NCBI GenBank assembly: GCA_963789225.1
Contig: CAWBKD010000046.1
Location: forward strand, 1,178,001-1,242,000
Source of the DNA: Palsa-504 sp963789225
GTDB lineage: Bacteria; Actinomycetota; Actinomycetes; Streptosporangiales; Streptosporangiaceae
Direction of reading: 5' to 3'
Length of the DNA stretch: 64,000 nt
Positions 18,825 through 28,434 of the stretch are shown here, piece after piece (positions within the stretch are counted from its first letter, which is position 1; each line of letters begins with the position of its first letter). The translations under genes were made by a program, and so were the position numbers. The notes beneath the pieces are model-generated. The model was not told the origin of the DNA and ran no database searches. It worked only from the letters and a program-made list of their open reading frames with translations.

Positions 18825-19311
18825 CCATCCGGGTCATCCTGGCCGACGACCAGCCGCTGGTCCGCGCGGGCCTGCCCATGCTGTTTGAGCAGACTGCTGC
18901 CGCGGCGCCTACGAGGGCCGAGGCGGCGGCGGATCCGGCGACTAGCCAGCGGCCCGTTCGCGGTAGCTGGCGCCACGACGACAGGCTGGCGACCACGTCC
19001 AGGGCGTCGGAGACGGCGCCTGCGGCGACCCACGTGCTGGCCGAGCCTGGCTCGGCTTGGGTGCGGCGTAGGGCGGTGAGCGCGCCGAGCCCCAGGGCGA
19101 CGTCACGCGCTCCCAGCGCGCGACCGAACACCCGTGCGGCCAGGTCGTCGGCCGCCGCACCGACCCAGGGCCGGGACGGTACCGACGGCCAGGCCAGTGC
19201 GATCAGGCCGATCGCCACGCGCCCGGCCGCCACGGCCGTGGCGCCGTATCGCGCCAGCGCCGCGATATCAATCTGCGAAGAGTCCACGGCATCAATCTCG
19301 GAAGAGTCCAC
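18709..19311 (-). CDS. DUF4267-like small membrane protein with antisense-derived tail
   Basis: The first about 140 residues form a plausible membrane protein: YGATAVAAGRVAIGLIALAW, ARVFGRALGARDVALGLGAL and SDALDVVASLSSWR are typical of DUF4267-type proteins. After AAAVCSN (about 18885) the frame runs antisense through the truncated response regulator and kinase genes to a stop at 18709, so the last 60 basic residues are probably not native. The N-terminus has a duplicated DSSEIDAV/DSSQIDIA element. The natural C-terminus was likely lost in a rearrangement. Confidence 0.6.
   Translation of the reverse strand: MDSSEIDAVDSSQIDIAALARYGATAVAAGRVAIGLIALAWPSVPSRPWVGAAADDLAARVFGRALGARDVALGLGALTALRRTQAEPGSASTWVAAGAVSDALDVVASLSSWRQLPRTGRWLVAGSAAASALVGAAAAVCSNSMGRPARTSGWSSARMTRMVIVPARALAAGRRRGSPRLGAVQPRSPRPAALHARACR
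18821..18890 (+). pseudogene. Response regulator remnant, receiver-domain start only
   Basis: MTIRVILADDQPLVRAGL and a few more codons match the start of a NarL-type receiver domain, with the acidic pair in LADDQ. The sequence then changes at about 18885-18890 into the 3' end of the minus-strand DUF4267-like gene. The phosphorylated Asp and the output domain are absent. Confidence 0.8.
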
Positions 19312-19326
19312 GGCGCGGATCGTAGC

Positions 19327-20130
19327 TCAGGTGACGCACCGTGCGGACGGGGCCACCCGGTCGGCCAGGAACTCCTCCCAGGTGCGCCCGCCCGCGGCCC
19401 GGTCCGGGGCCAGGTTCGCGCCGGCCCGGACCGCCCGGGCGGCCCCGCCGGGGAGGCGGATCTGGACGATCGGCCGGTGCTTGCCGCTGGCGCGCAGGTA
19501 GCTGCGGAGCAACGCCGCCATCTCGTAGACCTTCGGCCCGGCGATGTCGGGCGCCAGCCCGGCGGGGGGGCCGAGGGCTAGCCCGGCGAGCCGGGCCGCC
19601 ACCTCGCTGGCGTCGACCGGCTGGAACCGGAACCCGGCCGCGGCCGGCATCACCGGCAGCTTGGCCATGGCCCGCGCCGTCAGCAGGAGCAGGTCGTGGA
19701 ACTGGGTCGCGCGCAGCGTGGTCCAGGGCAGGCCGGAGTCGGCCACGACCCGCTCGGCGGCCAGCTTGGACGCGAAGTAGCCGAACATCGCGCGGTCGAC
19801 GCCGCTGACCACCGGGATCCGGTCGGCGCCGACGACCGAGACGTTCACCAGGTGGCGCGCCCCGGCACGTGACGCGGCCCGGACCAGGTTCCTGGCCTTG
19901 TCGTCGTCGCCCTTGCTGGTGCCCGCGCAGTTCACGATGATCTCGATCCCCTCCACAGCGGCTTCGACGCCGTCGCCGGTGGTCAGGTCGCCGGTCACGA
20001 ACTCGATGCCGTCGGCGGCCTCGCGGGGCTTCCTGCTGAGCACCCGGACCTTGCCGCCGGCGTTGCACAGCAGCGGGACGACGAGGCGCCCGAGCGTGCC
20101 GGTTCCGCCGGTCACCAGGATGCTGGCCAT
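19327..20130 (-). CDS. NAD(P)-binding NmrA/SDR-like oxidoreductase
   Basis: A 267-residue atypical short-chain dehydrogenase. The dinucleotide loop is ILVTGGTGTLGRLVVPLL. HLVNVSVVGADRIPVV and YFASKLAAERVVADSGLPWT follow the NmrA/UDP-sugar-epimerase-like pattern. It faces the ECF sigma gene across a 103-bp region holding two opposed promoters of the ECF41 type. In that sigma-factor group an oxidoreductase or epimerase-type target gene is typically adjacent (family knowledge), so this is the likely sigma target. Substrate unknown. Confidence 0.9.
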   Translation of the reverse strand: MASILVTGGTGTLGRLVVPLLCNAGGKVRVLSRKPREAADGIEFVTGDLTTGDGVEAAVEGIEIIVNCAGTSKGDDDKARNLVRAASRAGARHLVNVSVVGADRIPVVSGVDRAMFGYFASKLAAERVVADSGLPWTTLRATQFHDLLLLTARAMAKLPVMPAAAGFRFQPVDASEVAARLAGLALGPPAGLAPDIAGPKVYEMAALLRSYLRASGKHRPIVQIRLPGGAARAVRAGANLAPDRAAGGRTWEEFLADRVAPSARCVT

Positions 20131-20170
20131 GAGGACATTCCTTCCGTCGGATTCCCGTCGGACCCGGCCC

Positions 20171-20197
20171 TGTCACATTGGTTCGGGTCCATCCGTC
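20171..20197 (+). promoter_or_regulatory. ECF41-type promoter of the sigma factor gene
   Basis: TGTCACA (20171-20177), a 16-nt spacer and CGTC (20194-20197) match the promoter I recall for ECF41 sigma factors. The start codon of the sigma gene is at 20234, so the gene is probably autoregulated. Confidence 0.7.
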
Positions 20198-20205
20198 AGG
20201 CCTAT

Positions 20206-20232
20206 GACGGATGACGAGGGGACAATGTGACC
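20206..20232 (-). promoter_or_regulatory. ECF41-type promoter facing the oxidoreductase gene
   Basis: On the minus strand GGTCACA (20232-20226), a 16-nt spacer and CGTC (20209-20206) form a second site with the same spacing and one -35 mismatch. It points at the oxidoreductase start at 20130. Its -35 end touches the sigma gene start region. Confidence 0.6.
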
Positions 20233-20233
20233 G

Positions 20234-21097
20234 ATGGACGAGAACGACTGGCTGGCCTCGCGGTTCGAGGCCAGCAGGCCCCGCCTGGAGTCGGTGGCCT
20301 ACCGGATGCTCGGTTCGCTCGGCGAGGCCGAGGACGCCGTCCAGGAGGCGTGGATCCACGCCGGACGCGCCGGCGCGGGCGACGTGGCGAACCTGGAGGG
20401 ATGGCTGACCACCATCGTCGCGCGGGTGTGCCTGGACATGCTGCGCACGCGTAAGTCGCGCCGCGAGGAGCCGCTGGCCCTGGACCAGGCCGTCGCGGCC
20501 GGCGGGCCCGAGCAGGAGGCCGTGCTGGCCGACTCGGTGGGGCTCGCCATGCTCGTGGTGCTCGACACGCTGGCGCCCGCCGAGCGGGTCGCGTTCGTGC
20601 TGCACGACATGTTCGGCCTGCCGTTCGGCGAGATCGGTGCGGTCACCGGGCGCTCGGCCGCGGCCGCGCGCCAGCTGGCCAGCCGGGCGCGGCGCCGGGT
20701 CCGGGGCACGACCGCGGTCCCCGGGACGCGCCTGGCTCGGCAGCGGGAGGTCGCCGCCGCGTACCTCACCGCCGCGCGGGGCGGTGACATGGGAGCGCTG
20801 CTGTCCCTCCTCGACCCCGACGTGGAACTGTACGCGGACGCCGCGGCGGCGCCGCCGGGCGTCGCCCTGCCGCTGCGCGGCTCGGCGGCCGTGGCCAGGA
20901 CCGCGCTGGCCGGCGCCAGGCGATCCCGCTACGTGGCGCTCGCGCTGATCAACGGGAGCCCGGGGATCATACTGGCGCCGGCCGGGAAGCTGGTGCTCGC
21001 GCTCGCCTTCACCATCCCCGGCGACAGGATCACCCGGATCGAGGTCATCACCGACCCCGACCGCCTCAGCCAGCTCGACCTGGCGGTCCTCGGCTAA
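20234..21097 (+). CDS. ECF sigma factor with SnoaL-like C-terminal domain (ECF41/SigJ-like)
   Basis: A 287-residue RNA polymerase sigma factor. Region 2 is SVAYRMLGSLGEAEDAVQEA plus GWLTTIVARVCLDMLRTRKS. Region 4 is LDTLAPAERVAFVLHDMFG and PFGEIGAVTGRSAAAARQLA. From about residue 175 a SnoaL_2-like domain follows (VAAAYLTAARGGDMGALLSL), which in ECF41 proteins controls activity instead of an anti-sigma factor. No anti-sigma gene is adjacent, consistent with this. The divergent NAD(P)-binding protein is the probable target. Confidence 0.93.
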   Translation: MDENDWLASRFEASRPRLESVAYRMLGSLGEAEDAVQEAWIHAGRAGAGDVANLEGWLTTIVARVCLDMLRTRKSRREEPLALDQAVAAGGPEQEAVLADSVGLAMLVVLDTLAPAERVAFVLHDMFGLPFGEIGAVTGRSAAAARQLASRARRRVRGTTAVPGTRLARQREVAAAYLTAARGGDMGALLSLLDPDVELYADAAAAPPGVALPLRGSAAVARTALAGARRSRYVALALINGSPGIILAPAGKLVLALAFTIPGDRITRIEVITDPDRLSQLDLAVLG

Positions 21098-21119
21098 GCC
21101 GGGCAGGGGCTCGGCGCGA

Positions 21120-21359
21120 TTACCGGCGACGGCGGTCGGTTGCGCTGGATGCGTTCGCGATGATCACGGCGAAGGGCGGGATCACCAGCGCGACCGCCGA
21201 GACGGCGACCGCCGCGGTCACTGAGTACCGGTCCAGGACCGCCCAGGACAGGACGAACAAGCCGATGCAGATGGACATGAGCACGAAGTACAGGCGCTTG
21301 TCGCCGCGGGACGGCTGCGGTCCCGCCGGTCCGTCCCGGTCTTCTCCGTTGCTGGTCAC
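21120..21359 (-). CDS. DUF3099 family membrane protein
   Basis: A 79-residue protein starting at GTG 21359 (TSNGEDRDGPAG). It has two membrane segments (RLYFVLMSICIGLFVLSWAV and a second around AVAVSAVALVIPPFAVIIAN), matching DUF3099. An upstream ATG at 21401 would add 14 residues, but the GTG gives the usual family length. Role unknown. Confidence 0.85.
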   Translation of the reverse strand: MTSNGEDRDGPAGPQPSRGDKRLYFVLMSICIGLFVLSWAVLDRYSVTAAVAVSAVALVIPPFAVIIANASSATDRRRR

Positions 21360-21496
21360 GAGCGTCCGCCGTCCAAGATAAAAATAACGTTTAGATAACA
21401 TCCTACCAACAATTGGTTTCGGTCTCCTGGGCCGCGCGCGAGTACCTGTCCCTCGAGAACTTCAACCTCGGGGACTGACCGCGGACCGGGGCGGGA

Positions 21497-21518
21497 ACCA
21501 ACCGCCGTTCGGGATAAA
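21497..21518 (+). repeat. Copy B of the recurring 22-bp intergenic motif
   Basis: ACCAACCGCCGTTCGGGATA followed by AA. It ends only 13 nt before the ATG of the glycosidase gene, directly against its AGGAGG ribosome site. That argues against it being a -10/-35 promoter for that gene. Confidence 0.6.
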
Positions 21519-21531
21519 TCAGGAGGAACGT

Positions 21532-23355
21532 ATGGGGGCGCGCGCCGACTGGGAACGCAGGATCGGACGGCGAGGGGTGCCCGGGCGGGCTGACGGTACG
21601 GGCGGGTTTGCGGCGCCGGGCGCGCTGCGCGCGGTGCCGGGCCGGGGGCACGTCACGCTGGACTGGGATCCGGTGCCCGGTGCGGCCGGGTACCTCGTCT
21701 ACTACGCCGACCGGTCCGGCGGCCTGTTCGAGCCGCTGGACCACGGCGGCGGGGACGTGCTCGCGGTCCCGGCCGGGCCGTACGCCGATACGTCGGGCGC
21801 GGCGGGTCAGGTCAGGTACTACGCGGTGGCGGCGGTGGCCGACGGGGAGTCCGCCGGGCCGATGTCGGCGGCGGTCGCGGCGGAACCGGGCTCGGCACCG
21901 GCCGCGGCGGTGCGGATCGAGGTCGGCGGCTCGCCCGTGGGCTTGCTGGACCGGCCGTGGGAACCCATGATCGGTTCGGAGCACCTCAGTTATCTGCTGC
22001 GGCAGGACCGCACCGGCGGGCGGGTGATCGGCGCCGAACTGCGGGAGGCGCTGCGGATCGCCCGTGACGAGTTCGGCGTGCGGGCCGTCCGCGCGCACGG
22101 GATCCTGTGCGACGACCTCGGCGTGTACACCGAATCGCTGGGCCGTCCGGTCTATGACTTCGCCGGCGTGGACCGCGTCTACGACAGCCTGATGGAGGCC
22201 GGCCTGCGGCCCGTCGTCGAGCTGTCGTTCATGCCCGCGGCCCTGGCCCGCGACCCGAGCAAGACCGTGTTCAACTACGAGGGGATCATCTCCCCGCCGC
22301 GGAGCTGGCCCCGCTGGCGGGACCTGGTCCGGGCGCTCGCCGACCACCTCCTCCAGCGGTACGGCGAGGATGAGGTCACGGGCCACTGGGCGTTCGAGGT
22401 CTGGAACGAGCCGAACATCGGGGTGTTCTGGTCCGGCACGCCCGAGGAGTACTTCCGGCTCTACGACACCTCCGCCGGCGCGGTCAAGTCCGTTCACCCG
22501 GGACTGCGCGTCGGCGGGCCGTCCTCGGCGGCGGCGGGCTGGGTCCGGCAGCTCCTCGCCCACGTCGGTCGCTCCGGCGCGCCGCTGGATTTCCTGTCCA
22601 CCCACGTGTACGGGAGCGTGCCCCTGGACCTGCGGCCGGCGCTCGGGGCGGCCGGCCGGGAGGGCACGCCGCTCTGGTGGACCGAGTGGGGGGCGACCCC
22701 GAACCACTTCAACCGCGTCGGCGACACCGTGTTCGCCGCGGCGTTCCTGCTGCGGGGCATGGCATCCGCGCTCGGCCGGGTCGGGGCGCTGTCGCACTGG
22801 GTCGCGTCCGACCACTTCGAGGAGCTCGGCCCGCCGCCGGAGCTGTTCCACGGGGGGTTCGGGCTGCTGTCGGTCGGGAACCTGCGCAAGCCCCGGTTCT
22901 GGGCGCTGGCGCTGCTGGCCCGGCTCGGGCCGCACCGCCTTCCTGTCGACGTGACCGGGGACGGCGCCGTTGCGCTGGTGGACGCGCTGGCGGCCCGCCA
23001 TGATGACGGGCGGATCGGGATCCTGGCCTGGAACGGCACCCTGGACCAGGGCAAGGTCGGCGGGGATCCGTTGCTGTCTCGCGCGGTGCGGGTACGCGTG
23101 TCCGTCCCGGCCGGGGCCTCGTACACGGTCCGGCACTACCGGATCGACGCCGGGCACTCCAACATCGTCCCGGCGTGGGAGGAGATTCGCGGCGGCGCCG
23201 CGTGGCCGTCTGCGGAGCAGTGGCCGGCGCTGCGCGAGGCGAACCGGCTGGAGGAGCTGGTCCCGCCGGAACGGGTCGCGGCCGCGGGCGGGGTCGTGGA
23301 GCTGGCCTTCGAATTGCCGATGCCCGGGGTGTCCTACCTGGAGCTGGCTCCCTAA
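21532..23355 (+). CDS. GH39-like glycoside hydrolase with fibronectin III-like domain
   Basis: A 607-residue protein. Residues about 25-125 look like a fibronectin III fold (GRGHVTLDWDPVPGAAGYLV). A (beta/alpha)8 barrel of the GH39 (beta-xylosidase/iduronidase) type follows, with acid/base Glu in FEVWNEPNIGVFW and the nucleophile Glu in PLWWTEWGATPNHF. A beta-sandwich closes the protein. No signal peptide is visible, so it is cytosolic or exported by a non-classical route. It stands alone. A xylose- or uronate-linked substrate is plausible but not proven. Confidence 0.87.
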   Translation: MGARADWERRIGRRGVPGRADGTGGFAAPGALRAVPGRGHVTLDWDPVPGAAGYLVYYADRSGGLFEPLDHGGGDVLAVPAGPYADTSGAAGQVRYYAVAAVADGESAGPMSAAVAAEPGSAPAAAVRIEVGGSPVGLLDRPWEPMIGSEHLSYLLRQDRTGGRVIGAELREALRIARDEFGVRAVRAHGILCDDLGVYTESLGRPVYDFAGVDRVYDSLMEAGLRPVVELSFMPAALARDPSKTVFNYEGIISPPRSWPRWRDLVRALADHLLQRYGEDEVTGHWAFEVWNEPNIGVFWSGTPEEYFRLYDTSAGAVKSVHPGLRVGGPSSAAAGWVRQLLAHVGRSGAPLDFLSTHVYGSVPLDLRPALGAAGREGTPLWWTEWGATPNHFNRVGDTVFAAAFLLRGMASALGRVGALSHWVASDHFEELGPPPELFHGGFGLLSVGNLRKPRFWALALLARLGPHRLPVDVTGDGAVALVDALAARHDDGRIGILAWNGTLDQGKVGGDPLLSRAVRVRVSVPAGASYTVRHYRIDAGHSNIVPAWEEIRGGAAWPSAEQWPALREANRLEELVPPERVAAAGGVVELAFELPMPGVSYLELAP

Positions 23356-23365
23356 CTCTTTGGGC

Positions 23366-23449
23366 TCAGGCCAGCAGTGGGCGCGGGTCGAAGGCGACCC
23401 GGATCCGGGTGATGAGCCCGGCTTCGACGTGACTCCAGTTGACGATTCG
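23366..23449 (-). pseudogene. SnoaL-like (NTF2 fold) protein remnant
   Basis: The minus strand reads RIVNWSHVEAGLITRIRVAF then DPRPLLA and a stop at 23366. This is the characteristic C-terminus of small SnoaL-like proteins. No start or upstream domain remains; the GntR promoter begins immediately beyond. Confidence 0.7.
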
Positions 23450-23491
23450 TTGACAAGGGCGGTTCAGCCATCTAGTGTCTTAGTTGACTAG
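23450..23491 (+). promoter_or_regulatory. Promoter and possible operator of the GntR-ABC operon
   Basis: TTGACA (23450-23455), a 17-nt spacer and TAGTGT (23473-23478) form a good sigma-A promoter. CTAGT and ACTAG arms at 23472-23491 overlap the -10 and start site and could be the operator of the YtrA-type repressor. The GAGAGG ribosome site follows at about 23499. Confidence 0.65.
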
Positions 23492-23510
23492 TACTTTAGA
23501 GAGGTAATAC

Positions 23511-23903
23511 ATGATCACGTTCCGCGTTGACGCCCACTCGGTGGTGCCGCCCTACCTGCAGATCGTCCAGCAGGTCAGGCAGGCGTTGCGGATGGGACTG
23601 CTCGAGGTGGGCGACCAGCTCCCCCCGGTACGGGAAGTGGTCAGCGCGACGGCGATCAACCCCAACACCGTGCTCAAGGCCTACCGGGACCTGGAGCGCG
23701 AAGGCCTAGTTGAGGCGCGGGCGGGCCACGGCACGTTCGTCCGGCGCCGTCCGCCCGGTCCACCGCCCGGCACGCATTCGCGGCTGGGCCGGAGCCTGGG
23801 CCGGTGGGTCCGCGAAGCGCGTGAGGCCGGGCTCGACGACGAATCGATCGAATCGCTGCTGCACGTGACGCTGCGGGCAGCGGCAGAGGAGGAAACGGCA
23901 TGA
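23511..23903 (+). CDS. GntR-family repressor, YtrA subfamily
   Basis: A 130-residue regulator with the compact YtrA layout: winged helix (PYLQIVQQVRQALRMGLLEV, REVVSATAINPNTVLKAYRD and a wing ending GHGTFVRR) plus a short C-terminal dimerisation helix instead of a ligand domain. YtrA repressors control adjacent ABC transporter operons. This gene overlaps the ATPase gene by 4 bp, so it is the operon's own regulator. Confidence 0.93.
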   Translation: MITFRVDAHSVVPPYLQIVQQVRQALRMGLLEVGDQLPPVREVVSATAINPNTVLKAYRDLEREGLVEARAGHGTFVRRRPPGPPPGTHSRLGRSLGRWVREAREAGLDDESIESLLHVTLRAAAEEETA

Positions 23904-24858
23904 CTCCGATGGAGAAAGTCCTGGGTCCGCTCGGCCCGGGGCCCGGGGGGCACTGGGGTTCCCCCGAGCCCATCGCCGTCCAGACCAGCGGGCTCACCAA
24001 GCGTTACGGCAAGGTGACCGCACTGAACGACTGCACGATCGCCGTCCCCGAGGGCCGGATCTCCGCGCTGATCGGGCCGAACGGCGCGGGCAAGACCACG
24101 TTGCTGCGCTTGCTCTCCGGGCTGGCCCGGCCGACCTCAGGCCAGGTCATCGTGAACGGGGTGACTCCGCACCAGGCTCCGTCCTTCCTGGCCGACATCG
24201 GCTACCTGGCCCAGGAGATCCCGTTGTACCGGCGGCTGACGGCCGAGGATCACATCCGCGCGGGCGCTCACCTGAACCCGCGCTGGGACGGCGAATCGGT
24301 CCGGGAGCGGCTGACCGGGCTGAAGATCCCGCTGAACCGGCCGGTGGGCAAGCTGTCCGGAGGTCAGCGCGCGCAGGTCGCGCTGGCCCTGATCCTGGCC
24401 AAACGGCCCAGGCTGCTGCTGCTCGACGAGCCTGTCGCCGCGCTCGACCCGCTGGCCAGGAAGAACTTCCTCGGCCTGCTGGCCGACGGGGTGGAGGCCG
24501 GCGGCCTCACCGTGATCCTGTCCTCGCACCTGGTCGCCGACCTGGAGCGGGTCAGCGACCACCTCATCATGCTGGCCGCGTCGCGGGTCCAGCTCTGCGG
24601 CGACATCGATGAGCTGCTGTCCGAGCACCGGGTCCTGGTCGGTCCGAGCAAGGACACCACGGCCCTGCAGCGCAGTCACCGGGTCGTGCAGGCCACCCGC
24701 ACGCCGCGGCAGACCACGCTGCTGGTCCGGCTGAACGGCCCGGTCGTCGACCCGGCGTTCCAGGCCAGCGAGGTCAGCCTCGAAGAACTCGTGCTCGCCT
24801 ACATGGGCGAGGACGCCCCGCCGACTCTCGCGAACCTCACCACGGTTGGAGAAGAACA

Positions 24859-24862
<4 letters not shown>
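23900..24862 (+). CDS. ABC transporter ATP-binding protein
   Basis: A 320-residue ATPase. Walker A is GPNGAGKTTLLRLLSG, the signature is GKLSGGQRAQVALAL, Walker B is RLLLLDEPVAALDPLA and the H-loop is VILSSHLVADLE. The N-terminal 25 residues are Gly/Pro-rich and variable. After residue 240 a C-terminal extension follows, as in drug- or peptide-resistance ABC exporters. It pairs with the permease gene by a 4-bp overlap. Probable role is export or envelope-stress detoxification. Confidence 0.94.
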
Positions 24863-26649
<1,787 letters not shown>

Positions 26650-26957
26650 GGGCAGGGAGGGCCCCACCGGGCGCGCACGACACGACGCCGGCCGGCACGC
26701 CACCCGGACGGCGCGGGCGGACCGGCGACAGGTACAGCGGAGCGACACCGCGCAGCGCGCCGGGGCGGCGAAGCCCTCGACCGGTGCGCCAGCGGCTCCG
26801 GTAGGTCAGCGAGTCTCCCGGGGCCCGGTCGGCGGCGGACCGTCGGACAGGAGACTCGGCCCTGATCACCGACATGTACAGGCCCGGGTGAGCGGCCAGC
26901 GCGGCATGCAGGCCGTGGGCCTGCCTTCGGGGCGCCGATCACCAGGAAGTTGGGCAT
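26650..26957 (-). pseudogene. Sulfotransferase 5' fragment, degraded
   Basis: The ATG at 26957 begins MPNFLVIGAPKAG, the PAPS-binding start of sulfotransferases. After a small gap another frame gives HAALAAHPGLYMSV and then GDSLTYRSRW and GVAPLYLSP-like pieces in shifted frames, before the sequence dissolves into G/C-only DNA. The many indels fit poor sequence quality as well as natural decay. The rest of the gene is missing. Confidence 0.7.
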
Positions 26958-27022
26958 GGCCACGGGGCCTCCAGGACCTAAATCTATATTCCGACTGATA
27001 GTTAGTATAAACTCAACGTCTT

Positions 27023-28330
27023 CTACCCGGCGGGCCTTCCACCGCATCTGCGGATATAGGAGGTGAGCCAGGGTGTGGGTGGGGGGGTGGGGGGAACCCG
27101 GGAGGCGGACAACAGGAGCGGGAGCGCGGCCAGCAGGCTGAGGCCGCAGAGGACACCCGCGACGACGTAAGGGGCGCGCAGGCCGGCGGCGTGAGCGATG
27201 AAGCCGCCGGCCAGCGCGCCCACCGGCATCAGGCCCCAGCCGAGCATGCGGTAGACGCTGTTGACCCGGCCGAGCAGGTCCGAAGGCACGATCTGCTGGC
27301 GCAGGCTGACGGTCACGACGTTCCACAGGGAGACGCCGAAGCCCTGGCCAGCCAGCAGGACCGCGGCCACGGCCGCGTCCGGGGCCAGCCCGATGCCGAC
27401 GAAGACGGCGGCGTCGATCGCGCCCCCGATCATCAGTGAGGCCACGAAGCCAAGCCGGCGGGCCAGCGCCGGGCACACGAGCCCGCCGATCACGCTGCCA
27501 ACGGCGCACGCCGCCAGCAGGAATCCGTAGCCGCGGGTGCCGAGGTGCAGTGTCTGCGTGGCCAGCAGGACCAGGATGGCCTGGCCCATCTGGTTGGCGA
27601 AGTTGTAGACGCCCAGCAGGACGGCGACGACGCGCAGCAGGCGGTGCCTGATGAGCCAGCGCAGGCCTTCGGCGACCTGCGCGCGGATGGTCGGTCGGCT
27701 GGCGTCCTGGGGGCGGTCCTTGGATTTGGGCAGCCTGGCCACTAGCGCAGCGGAGGCGGCGAACGAGGCGGCGTCCAGGCCGAACGGCAGCGCCGCGGCT
27801 GCGGCGAACAGCAGGCTGCCGACCGGCGGCCCGATGAACGACTCCCCCACGGTCTGGCTGATCTGCTGGCTGCCGTTGGCCTTCGGCAGGAGTTCGGGCG
27901 GGACCAGGGCAGGAAGCACAGCTTGGGCGGCGTTGCTGAAGATGACCTCGGCGCAGCCGAGGCCGAATCCCGCCAGGCCGAGGATCGCGATGTTCGCCTC
28001 GTGGAAGACGATGCCGATCGTGATGGCGGCGACGATGACGGCCTGGACGGCCTGGGATCGCCACATCAGCCTGGCCCGGTCGTAGCGGTCGACGATGGCG
28101 CCGGCCGGGAGGGAGAAGAGCATCCAGGGCAGGTAGGTGGCGGCCGTGACGACCGAGACCAGCCGCGGGTCCCTGGTGATGGTCACGGCGAGCAGCGGGA
28201 GCGCCGCTACGAAGGCCCCGTCGCCGGTAGTGCTGATCGCGTTCGCCCACCACATGCGCCAGTAGGGCAGGCCCAGCTTGGGCCGTTGGCTCGTCTGTTC
28301 GCTGGCCCCAGTCGGTGCTACCTGCATCAT
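27023..28330 (-). CDS. MFS transporter, probable multidrug exporter
   Basis: A 435-residue protein with twelve predicted membrane segments. The MFS motif A loop between helices 2 and 3 reads LPAGAIVDRYDRARLM. The start YWRMWWANAISTTGDGAF and the segment QQIVPSDLLGRVNSVYRM are typical of the MFS_3/EntS-like exporter group. It is divergent from an ArsR-like regulator gene, with an inverted repeat between them, so that regulator probably controls it. Confidence 0.9.
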   Translation of the reverse strand: MMQVAPTGASEQTSQRPKLGLPYWRMWWANAISTTGDGAFVAALPLLAVTITRDPRLVSVVTAATYLPWMLFSLPAGAIVDRYDRARLMWRSQAVQAVIVAAITIGIVFHEANIAILGLAGFGLGCAEVIFSNAAQAVLPALVPPELLPKANGSQQISQTVGESFIGPPVGSLLFAAAAALPFGLDAASFAASAALVARLPKSKDRPQDASRPTIRAQVAEGLRWLIRHRLLRVVAVLLGVYNFANQMGQAILVLLATQTLHLGTRGYGFLLAACAVGSVIGGLVCPALARRLGFVASLMIGGAIDAAVFVGIGLAPDAAVAAVLLAGQGFGVSLWNVVTVSLRQQIVPSDLLGRVNSVYRMLGWGLMPVGALAGGFIAHAAGLRAPYVVAGVLCGLSLLAALPLLLSASRVPPTPPPTPWLTSYIRRCGGRPAG

Positions 28331-28368
28331 GCTGGCCAGAGTGGGCGGTATCGGGTGGGCTGGGCTAC

Positions 28369-28390
28369 GGTTTAGTCGTTGGCTAAATCC
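28369..28390. promoter_or_regulatory. Candidate operator between MFS and regulator genes
   Basis: TTTAG (28371-28375) and CTAAA (28383-28387) form an inverted repeat with a 7-nt spacer, extended by flanking GG and TCC. It lies between the divergent starts, where a local repressor should bind. Confidence 0.4.
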
Positions 28391-28434
28391 TGACGGCTTA
28401 CGGAGTCGGCATACTCGTCACGCTGAACCTCGAT

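Noticed and set aside
21497..21518. Recurring motif interpreted as a sigma factor promoter
   Set aside because: In copy B the implied start would fall inside the ribosome site, and copy C has the opposite orientation to its genes.
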